NCBI GenBank assembly: GCA_964527205.1
Contig: CAZGQG010000039.1
Span: 1-13,048 of the forward strand
Length of the DNA: 13,048 nt
Source: JARICQ01 sp964527205
GTDB lineage: Bacteria; Bacillota; Clostridia; Tissierellales; Tissierellaceae
Reading direction: 5' to 3'
Made by a program: the position numbers and the translations under genes
The notes under the pieces: generated by a model
Seen by the model: the letters and a program-made list of their open reading frames with translations, nothing else
The model's database searches: none
Told to the model about the DNA's origin: nothing
Shown here: positions 1-5,133 of the stretch, one piece after another
Position numbering within the stretch: the first letter of the stretch is position 1
How the letters are laid out: every line of letters begins with the position of its first letter

Positions 1-317
1 CCATCTAGATCCATGTCCTTGGAGAACTTATAGTCTCCTGCCTTTAATCTACTGGCCACTTCCCTAGATCTTACTCTATATTGAAATATAATTTCATCTT
101 TTATAATTCCTTCTTCTTTTAAGATCCCTGCTATAGATTTTATTGATGTTGCAGGAGGGATACTTATGTCTATCCCCTGTGAATCTTCTGGATCCATAGG
201 TCCCAGGGCGCTTTTGTAATAGTTGCTTCCAAATACAAAGCCTCCTATTCCAAGAATAAGTATAAGGATTAAAAATATTTTAAAGCCGGATATCTTTTTC
301 TTTTTTTCCTTAGCCAT
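1..317 (-). CDS. mltG: Endolytic murein transglycosylase MltG (YceG-like), N-terminal part; runs off the window edge
   Basis: MltG is a membrane-anchored lytic transglycosylase that cleaves nascent glycan strands and so sets peptidoglycan strand length. Only the first 105 residues are present. They show a short Lys-rich cytoplasmic start (MAKEKKKK), one membrane segment at about residues 12-30, then an extracytoplasmic region with the family's LysM-like features: GPMDPEDS near residue 40, the I-x-I-P-x-x-T-S-I-K-S-I-A stretch near 51-63, and LKAGDYKFSKDMD near 91-103. The catalytic Glu domain lies outside the window. The ATG at 317 is preceded by AAAGGA at 8-base spacing. It starts 20 bases after the queT stop, so the two are probably co-transcribed. 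In Bacillus the homologue (yrrL) sits just beyond the alaS-ruvX-DUF1292 cluster; here fur, rnj and queT lie between. The recognition comes from N-terminal motifs only. Confidence 0.85.
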   Translation of the reverse strand, partial: MAKEKKKKISGFKIFLILILILGIGGFVFGSNYYKSALGPMDPEDSQGIDISIPPATSIKSIAGILKEEGIIKDEIIFQYRVRSREVASRLKAGDYKFSKDMDLD

Positions 318-337
318 TTTGCACATCCTTTAATTAT

Positions 338-829
338 TTAGTATTCTTTGATATTTGTTACCTTCTTATATACGGATAGGATTATACTACCAAATATTGC
401 AACAGATAGGAATTCTCCTCCTGCTACTCCCAGTACAGTTAGCCAGTATGGTATCTTTGTGAAATAGGATATCCATATGGATACTATAAGTCCATTTAGG
501 ATTACTGGTGGCATTATGCCGCCAATCTTGGATTTGGCCTTGCTAGTTAGGTAGGCTGCCAGTAGGGTTACTAAACTTCCTCCTATTATATCTATAAGTC
601 CAAAACCAGCATAGGGAGCTATAAGTAAATTTGCTATTAGGCAACCAACAAATACTCCTGGCACAGCTGCTGCTTCTATGAGGGGTAGTAAAACCAAGCC
701 CTCTGCTATCCTAAGCTGGACTGGACCAAAGGTCAAACCCATTATAGGGAAGGGAAGCATCTGTAGGAGTACTAGTACAATATAGATTGCTGCTATTAGA
801 CTTGCCCTAGTTAAGTATTTTGCATTCAT
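338..829 (-). CDS. queT: QueT-family queuosine-precursor transporter, ECF S component
   Basis: This is predicted to be the membrane substrate-binding (S) subunit of an energy-coupling-factor transporter for a queuosine precursor (preQ0/preQ1 or queuine). It would need a shared EcfA/EcfA'/EcfT module, which is not in this window. The 163-residue protein is very hydrophobic, with about five to six membrane segments (roughly 8-28, 45-70, 78-95, 105-122 and 130-155). The family signature GPVQLRIAEGL-x-LLP lies at residues 35-49. The ATG pair at 832 and 829 is ambiguous. I chose 829 because GAGGTGAG then sits in the same register as at iscR and fur, with GGTGNN three bases before the ATG. The ORF follows the rnj terminator and precedes mltG. 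I see no preQ1 riboswitch in the leader. The substrate is inferred from family membership; the ECF S-type assignment is firmer than the substrate. Confidence 0.83.
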   Translation of the reverse strand: MNAKYLTRASLIAAIYIVLVLLQMLPFPIMGLTFGPVQLRIAEGLVLLPLIEAAAVPGVFVGCLIANLLIAPYAGFGLIDIIGGSLVTLLAAYLTSKAKSKIGGIMPPVILNGLIVSIWISYFTKIPYWLTVLGVAGGEFLSVAIFGSIILSVYKKVTNIKEY

Positions 830-852
830 CATCTCACCTCTTTTACTTATTT

Positions 853-861
853 ATTATACCA
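853..861 (-). promoter_or_regulatory. Extended -10 promoter candidate for queT-mltG
   Basis: On the minus strand TGGTATAAT reads from 861 to 853: a perfect TATAAT (858-853) preceded by the TGn extension. No good -35 is present, and the expected position falls inside the hairpin just upstream, which fits an extended -10 promoter. Transcription would start near 846, about 17 bases before the queT start, leaving only a short leader with the ribosome site. Confidence 0.5.
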
Positions 862-891
862 AAATCCCTGGTATAAATCTATACCAGGGAT
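860..891 (-). terminator. Rho-independent terminator after rnj
   Basis: A perfect 12-bp stem (ATCCCTGGTATA / TATACCAGGGAT, 864-875 with 880-891) has a 4-base loop. It begins 12 bases after the RNase J stop. On the minus strand it is followed by a short run of about four T then GG, so it may be leaky and allow some read-through into queT. Confidence 0.75.
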
Positions 892-903
892 AATTATTGT
901 CTC

Positions 904-2568
904 TTATACTTCCATTATGATTGGAAGGATCATTGGATTTCTTTTTATCTTGCCGTATAGATAGTTTCTTAGACCATCTCTTACGTTAGATTTTAAGCTT
1001 GACCAATCTTTGATATTTCTCTTTTCACAGTCCTCAAGTATACCCTTGACTACATCTCGAATCTCTTCAATTAAGTTTTCAGATTCTCTAACATAGACAA
1101 ATCCTCTTGATATTATATCTGGACCTGCTATCATCTTGCCAGATTTCTTGTCCATAGTTACTACTACAACTATAAGTCCGTCCTCTGAAAGATGCTTTCT
1201 ATCTCTTAGAACTATATTTCCAACATCACCAATTCCCAGTCCATCCACTAGGATATTGCCTGATGGGACCTTTTGTCCTCTTCTTACAGAGTCCTTAGTA
1301 AATTCTAAGCTTTCACCATTTTCCATTATGAATATATCTTCATCCTTCATGCCTAGGGATTTTGCAATCTCAGCATGTTTCTTAAGATGTCTATACTCAC
1401 CATGAACTGGCATAAAGTACTTTGGCTTTACTAGAGTTTGAACAAGTTTCAGTTCCTCTTCACAGGCGTGACCTGATACGTGAACATCAGCAAGGGATTC
1501 GTATATTACCTTGGTTCCCCTTTGTACAAGGTTGTTTATTACCTTGGATACTGTCTTTTCATTCCCAGGTATTGGAGTTGCGGAAAGTATTACTAGGTCG
1601 TCCTTCTGAATTTGAATTCTTCTATGTTCAGAATTTGATATTCTAGTAAGGGCTGACATTGGCTCTCCCTGGCTACCTGTTGTAATAAGTGTTATTTCAC
1701 TGCTTGGATACTTATCTATATCCTTTATATCTATTAGTGTTTCCTTCTTTATCTCCATATAGCCAAGCTCTCTAGCTACGGTAGTGGTGTTTAGCATGGA
1801 CCTTCCTGAAAGTGCTACCTTTCTTCCATTTTCCTCAGATGCATTTATGATCTGTTGGATCCTATGGATATTGGATGCAAAGGTTGCCACTAGGATTCTT
1901 CCATTGTGGTCCTTGAATATATCCCTAAAGGTATTTCCTACCCTTCTTTCAGTCATGGTTGAACCAGGTCTTTCAGCATTTGTAGAGTCTGACATTAGAA
2001 GCATTACTCCTTCATTGCCTAGCTCTGCAAATCTATTTAAGTCTATTACCTCTCCACTTATAGGAGTGTAGTCTATCTTAAAGTCTCCTGTGTGAAGTAT
2101 TACACCCATAGGTGTTGTAATAGCAAGGGCTGATGCGTCTGGTATACTGTGTCCAGTTCTTATAAATTCTACATCAAAGGCTCCTAATTTTACCTTGTCT
2201 CCATGTTTTACAACATTTAAATCTACATTTTTTAACTTGTGTTCCCTAAATTTAGTTTCCACTAGACCTAGAGTTAATTTTGTACCATATATTGGTATAT
2301 CAAGTCTCTTTAGTACATATGGTATAGCTCCTATATGGTCCTCATGACCATGAGTTAGTACTAATCCTCTTATCTTGTCCCTATTCTTAAATAGGTAGGA
2401 TACATCTGGAATAACTATATCTATTCCCAGCATTTCATCCTCAGGAAAGGTCATACCACAGTCTACTATAAGAATATCATTCTTATATTCTAGGACTGTA
2501 ATGTTCTTTCCTATTTCCCCCATTCCTCCTAGGGGTATTAATTTTAATTTGTCCGTTTTATTTCCCAT
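904..2568 (-). CDS. rnj: Ribonuclease J (metallo-beta-lactamase/beta-CASP RNase)
   Basis: RNase J is a cytoplasmic 5'-3' exonuclease and endonuclease central to mRNA decay and rRNA maturation in Firmicutes. The 554-residue length is typical. It starts with the conserved LKLIPLGGMGEIGKN motif (residues 8-22). The catalytic Zn motif THGHEDH is at 72-78 (H73, H75, D77, H78). Further metal ligands are H140 (RTGHS) and D162 (TGDFK). The beta-CASP region follows (SDSTNAERPG 193-202, ATFASNIHR 228-236, SGRSM 254-258, GSQGEP 298-303), then HVSGH (363-367) and MPVHGEYRHL (386-395). A C-terminal domain ends the protein. Start at ATG 2568 has AAGGAGA upstream with a rather long spacing of about 10 bases. 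It lies after the fur terminator and is probably its own unit, though I cannot see a convincing promoter. Whether it is J1 or J2 cannot be told without the rest of the genome. Confidence 0.95.
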   Translation of the reverse strand: MGNKTDKLKLIPLGGMGEIGKNITVLEYKNDILIVDCGMTFPEDEMLGIDIVIPDVSYLFKNRDKIRGLVLTHGHEDHIGAIPYVLKRLDIPIYGTKLTLGLVETKFREHKLKNVDLNVVKHGDKVKLGAFDVEFIRTGHSIPDASALAITTPMGVILHTGDFKIDYTPISGEVIDLNRFAELGNEGVMLLMSDSTNAERPGSTMTERRVGNTFRDIFKDHNGRILVATFASNIHRIQQIINASEENGRKVALSGRSMLNTTTVARELGYMEIKKETLIDIKDIDKYPSSEITLITTGSQGEPMSALTRISNSEHRRIQIQKDDLVILSATPIPGNEKTVSKVINNLVQRGTKVIYESLADVHVSGHACEEELKLVQTLVKPKYFMPVHGEYRHLKKHAEIAKSLGMKDEDIFIMENGESLEFTKDSVRRGQKVPSGNILVDGLGIGDVGNIVLRDRKHLSEDGLIVVVVTMDKKSGKMIAGPDIISRGFVYVRESENLIEEIRDVVKGILEDCEKRNIKDWSSLKSNVRDGLRNYLYGKIKRNPMILPIIMEV

Positions 2569-2640
2569 TTTACAAAAATCTCCTTCATTTATATTTTCTA
2601 TTTTTATTTAATTTTCAGTCTTACAAAAAGATATTAACCT

Positions 2641-2670
2641 AAAAAATAAATCCCTATAGGGATTTATTTT
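2641..2670 (-). terminator. Terminator at the end of the alaS-fur run, overlapping the fur stop codon
   Basis: A 28-bp perfect palindrome (2643-2670) centred on TATA folds on the minus strand into a 12-bp stem with a TATA loop, followed by six T (2646-2641). Its upstream arm encodes the last Fur residues (ENKSL) and the TAG stop lies in the stem and loop, so coding sequence and terminator share bases. Confidence 0.85.
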
Positions 2671-3094
2671 CACATTCACTGCAGTATCCATAAAATTTAA
2701 CATTATGATCAACTATAGTAAAATGCTCTTCCTCCTCTATTTCCGCCTCAAGAGCATCTAAAAGATCTATTTTCACTTCCAAAACCTTACCGCACTCCAA
2801 ACATATCAAATGATGGTGTTGATGTTCTTTAGAATCTGGTATGATTTCATATCTACTGCATCCATCGTCAAAGTTAAGCTTATATACAACTCCTAGCTTT
2901 TCAAATAACTGTAGGGTCCTATATACTGTTGCTATACCAAGATCTGGATACTCCTCTCCTACGATAGTGTATATCTCATCACAGGATAAATGCTCATCGT
3001 CATTATCAACAATAACATTGAGTATAGCCTTTCTCTGGGTTGTTAGTTTATACCCAGCATCTCTTATTCTTTTTTTTATACTGCTAATATCCAT
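2654..3094 (-). CDS. fur: Fur-family ferric uptake regulator
   Basis: This is a cytoplasmic metal-dependent repressor of about normal Fur length (146 residues). An N-terminal winged helix carries the recognition-helix signature ATVYRTL (55-61). The C-terminal dimerisation and metal domain has HQHHH (91-95), the structural zinc pairs CLEC (98-101) and CSEC (138-141), and NVKFYGYC. The sensing-site sequence RYE (81-83), with Glu rather than the PerR Asp, and the HHHLICLECGK context favour Fur over PerR or Zur. That is a motif reading, so a different metal specificity is possible. ATG 3094 has GGTGAA three bases upstream, a weak site in the same register as iscR. It follows DUF1292 but has its own promoter with a candidate Fur box across the start point, which suggests autoregulation in addition to read-through from alaS. 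Confidence 0.88.
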   Translation of the reverse strand: MDISSIKKRIRDAGYKLTTQRKAILNVIVDNDDEHLSCDEIYTIVGEEYPDLGIATVYRTLQLFEKLGVVYKLNFDDGCSRYEIIPDSKEHQHHHLICLECGKVLEVKIDLLDALEAEIEEEEHFTIVDHNVKFYGYCSECENKSL

Positions 3095-3108
3095 TTTTTC
3101 ACCCGACC

Positions 3109-3121
3109 AATAATCATTATT
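3109..3121 (-). promoter_or_regulatory. Candidate Fur/PerR-type box over the fur transcription start
   Basis: The sequence AATAAT-G-ATTATT is a perfect inverted repeat with a one-base centre. Its 11-base core, ATAATGATTAT, matches the heart of the 7-1-7 consensus shared by Fur and PerR boxes (known from Bacillus); the outer positions deviate. It lies 3 bases after the -10 hexamer and covers the predicted start point near 3118, as expected for a repressor site. Confidence 0.6.
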
Positions 3122-3124
3122 CTA

Positions 3125-3153
3125 AGAATACTACTTTTCTAACACTTTGTCAA
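3125..3153 (-). promoter_or_regulatory. Sigma-A promoter for fur
   Basis: A perfect -35 TTGACA (3153-3148) is followed by 17 bases and TATTCT (3130-3125). The -35 begins on the base right after the DUF1292 TAG stop, so fur can be transcribed independently of the upstream operon. Confidence 0.75.
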
Positions 3154-3405
3154 CTATTGAAGCTTTTCACTCTCTAATTCTTCATAGGCATCAATGGCTG
3201 CTTGAAGCTCATCATCATCTTCTATACCCATTAAGAGCATTTCTCCCTCATCATCATATTCCATCCTAAGTATATAGGTTGGACTTTCAATATCCCCTGA
3301 TGGAAGTAGGGCTGCATACTTATCATCATCTAAACCAAAGGTGGCTAGGATTACAAACTCCTGCTCATCTCCCATTTCATCTACTAGTACTATTGTCTCT
3401 TGCAT
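3154..3405 (-). CDS. DUF1292 family protein (YrzB-like)
   Basis: This is a small acidic cytoplasmic protein of 83 residues whose molecular function is not established. It matches the DUF1292 pattern: opening MQETIVLVDEMGDEQEFVIL, a central YAALLP, an acidic stretch around EYDDEGE, then LMGIEDDDELQAAIDAYEEL at the end. The reading frame extends upstream to 3450, but ATG 3405 is the start, because AGGAGG (3419-3414) lies 8 bases before it. That ribosome site overlaps the ruvX stop codon, so the two genes are probably translationally coupled. The gene next to ruvX and reoM is a conserved Firmicutes arrangement (yrrK-yrzB in Bacillus). Confidence 0.88.
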   Translation of the reverse strand: MQETIVLVDEMGDEQEFVILATFGLDDDKYAALLPSGDIESPTYILRMEYDDEGEMLLMGIEDDDELQAAIDAYEELESEKLQ

Positions 3406-3413
3406 TATATTCT

Positions 3414-3421
3414 CCTCCTTA
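3414..3421 (-). promoter_or_regulatory. Ribosome site overlapping the ruvX stop; sets the DUF1292 start
   Basis: AGGAGG (3419-3414) shares bases with the ruvX TAA (3421-3419) and sits 8 bases before ATG 3405, which rules out the longer start at 3450. Confidence 0.85.
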
Positions 3422-3850
3422 TTCTCCCTTAGATAGATTGTACTGTCCATCTAAATAGGCCTGTAAGATAAAAGTAGCTGCTACCTTATCTATTACAGTT
3501 TTTCTCTTGTCCCTTCTCACATCTCCTGCTATAAGCATTTGCTCTGCTGCCCGAGTTGTAAGTCTTTCGTCCTGGTATATAAGTTCTATATTATATTTAT
3601 TTTTTAATTTCTCTGCAAACTTCATGGTCTTTTCACCTTGAGGTCCTATAGATCCATTCATGTTTTTAGGAAGTCCTACTACAACTTTTTTTATTTCATA
3701 TTCATCTATCATAGCCTTTAGCTCTCCGTAGTCTTCCCTATTGCTAGTCCTTCTAATTGTAGTTTTGCCCTGGGCTGTAAAACCCAGTAAATCTGATATA
3801 GCTACTCCTATTGTCTTGTCTCCTACATCCAAACCCATTATCCTATTCAT
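3419..3850 (-). CDS. ruvX: RuvX/YqgF-family putative Holliday junction resolvase / pre-16S rRNA nuclease
   Basis: RuvX has an RNase H-like fold. It is annotated as a Holliday junction resolvase and, from work on YqgF in E. coli, implicated in 16S rRNA 5'-end processing. The 143-residue length is typical. Motifs are RIMGLDVGDKTIGVAISD (3-20, catalytic D8), VVVGLPKNMNGSIG (56-69), YQDERLTTRAAE (92-103, E95) and KTVIDKVAATFILQAYLD (117-134, D121), so all expected acidic active-site residues are present. ATG 3850 is preceded by AGGAG at 6-base spacing. It lies 14 bases after the aldo/keto reductase stop and overlaps the DUF1292 ribosome site, so it is embedded in the alaS operon. Confidence 0.93.
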   Translation of the reverse strand: MNRIMGLDVGDKTIGVAISDLLGFTAQGKTTIRRTSNREDYGELKAMIDEYEIKKVVVGLPKNMNGSIGPQGEKTMKFAEKLKNKYNIELIYQDERLTTRAAEQMLIAGDVRRDKRKTVIDKVAATFILQAYLDGQYNLSKGE

Positions 3851-3864
3851 CTATTGCTCCTATC

Positions 3865-4812
3865 TTAAATTACTTTTATACAAAATTCAGGGCACACACC
3901 AGCACAGTACCCGCATAGGATACACTTGTCATTAGGTGTGGCTATGCCATTTAGGATCTCTATACCGCCCTGCTGGCATCTCCTCACACAATTTCCACAG
4001 GCCACACAATAATCAGCTACAATAAGATGCCTTCTCTTCTTCTTTAAATCCAACTTTAAGTCTTCAGCTATGTATCCATGTTCTAGAAGATGAATATTTG
4101 CATCTACTTCCGCCTTTGACTGCATGCCTATGGCTATGGAGTCTATGGCCTTGATCTCCTTTACAAAGTTAAAGGCTGACTCAGCATCCTTTATAAGATG
4201 GCCTCCACCTAGGGGCTTCATTCCATATATACCCTTGCCCTTGGCCTTTACTCTTTCCAGGCCCTGGATCATCTCTTCTATAGTCCCGTCCTGGATGCCA
4301 ATACCTCTTTTATTTACTATGGGATGCAAGATATCCAGCTCATCTACCTCTTCCACCGCCCTGGCCCCATCTATTCTATGGGTAGATATGCCTATGCTTC
4401 TTATTATACCCTTTTCCTTTTGTTTCAAGAAATATTCTATGGCATCATAATGACCTCTTACAGTATGTATGCTTTCCTGTTCATGTAAGAGAAAGATATC
4501 TATGTAGTCTGTTCCCAGCTCCTTTAATGCCAGGTCCAGGCTTTCCTTGGCCAGTTCTTCAGTATAGGCATAGGATTTTGTTGCTATAACAAAATCCTCC
4601 CTCCTAATACCCTTAAGTGCCTTTTTTATATAGGCATAGTTTTCATATATTTCTGCTGTATCTATAAAGTTTATTCCTCTGTCATAGGCATACTCTATAA
4701 GATATGCCCCCTGATCCACTGTTAGATTTGCTTGAAATGGCGTCATAGTAAGGGATCCAAAACAAAGTCTGGATACTTCTATATCACTATTTCCTAATTT
4801 TACCCTTTCCAC
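3865..4812 (-). CDS. Aldo/keto reductase with C-terminal 2x[4Fe-4S] ferredoxin-like domain
   Basis: This is a predicted cytoplasmic oxidoreductase of 315 residues. Residues 1-250 form an aldo/keto reductase TIM barrel with the full catalytic tetrad D51, Y56, K79 and H110 (contexts FIDTAEIYENY, IATKSY, IFLLHE). A late GMKPLGGGHL (197-206) and an IGMQS strand (228-232) follow. Residues 265-315 carry two CX2CX2CX3C motifs (C269/272/275/279 and C297/300/303/307) for two 4Fe-4S clusters, plus an extra C311. Such ferredoxin-tailed reductases are widespread in Clostridia, mostly uncharacterised; the substrate is unknown. It starts with GTG at 4812, with AAGGTGG just upstream, 19 bases after the reoM stop and 14 before ruvX. 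Its place inside the otherwise conserved reoM-ruvX module is unusual. I give no gene symbol. Confidence 0.87.
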   Translation of the reverse strand: MERVKLGNSDIEVSRLCFGSLTMTPFQANLTVDQGAYLIEYAYDRGINFIDTAEIYENYAYIKKALKGIRREDFVIATKSYAYTEELAKESLDLALKELGTDYIDIFLLHEQESIHTVRGHYDAIEYFLKQKEKGIIRSIGISTHRIDGARAVEEVDELDILHPIVNKRGIGIQDGTIEEMIQGLERVKAKGKGIYGMKPLGGGHLIKDAESAFNFVKEIKAIDSIAIGMQSKAEVDANIHLLEHGYIAEDLKLDLKKKRRHLIVADYCVACGNCVRRCQQGGIEILNGIATPNDKCILCGYCAGVCPEFCIKVI

Positions 4813-4831
4813 CTTACCACCTTATTCCAAT

Positions 4832-5098
4832 TTATTGTCCTTCTTTATTTTCCAAATAAAACTTGAGTAATTCTTCAAGTAATTCGTCTCTTTCCACATC
4901 TAGGATCTTGCCCCTAGCTCCATTGTGACTGGTTATATAGCTAGGATCTCCGGAAAGGATGTAGCCTATTATTTGATTTCTAGGACTATAGCCCTTTTCC
5001 TCCAATGCTTGGTATACAGCAAATATTATTTCACCTACAGAACTTGCCTTGTCTTTGGCTGCTTCAAACTTCATAGTTTCATTGTTTTGATTAGTCAT
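4832..5098 (-). CDS. reoM: IreB/ReoM family regulatory phosphoprotein (DUF965)
   Basis: This is a small cytoplasmic protein of 88 residues. Its homologues are targets of PASTA-domain Ser/Thr kinases: IreB in Enterococcus, and ReoM in Listeria, where it controls ClpCP degradation of MurA and hence peptidoglycan synthesis. The family core is clear: ETMKFE near the N-terminus, then VYQALEEKGYSPRNQIIGYI and LSGDPSYITSHNGARG. T8 in ETMKF aligns by eye with the phosphorylated Thr of ReoM. An ATG at 5104 is also in frame, but AGGAGG (5112-5107) is only 2 bases from it and 8 bases from ATG 5098, so 5098 is the start. It lies 35 bases after alaS, the usual Firmicutes order. The cognate kinase is not in this window. 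Confidence 0.92.
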   Translation of the reverse strand: MTNQNNETMKFEAAKDKASSVGEIIFAVYQALEEKGYSPRNQIIGYILSGDPSYITSHNGARGKILDVERDELLEELLKFYLENKEGQ

Positions 5099-5106
5099 AT
5101 ACATAG

Positions 5107-5112
5107 CCTCCT
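5107..5112 (-). promoter_or_regulatory. Ribosome site that fixes the reoM start at 5098
   Basis: A perfect AGGAGG has a spacing of 8 bases to ATG 5098 against 2 bases to the upstream in-frame ATG 5104. The shorter protein is therefore favoured. Confidence 0.8.
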
Positions 5113-5133
5113 AAGGAATTTTTTGTTCTATAT

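Noticed and set aside
864..891. Hairpin upstream of queT as a preQ1 riboswitch
   Set aside because: It is a plain perfect 12-bp hairpin 12 bases after the rnj stop with T residues behind it. I see no preQ1 pseudoknot sequence, so terminator is the simpler reading.
1136..2071. Plus-strand open frames opposite RNase J
   Set aside because: They are antisense to a strongly conserved gene, have Ser/Pro/Leu-rich composition typical of antisense frames, and lack ribosome sites.
2569..2640. A specific promoter for rnj
   Set aside because: The stretch is very AT-rich with several TATAAA/TAATAT-like words, but none has a fair -35 at 16-18 bases. I could not choose one honestly.
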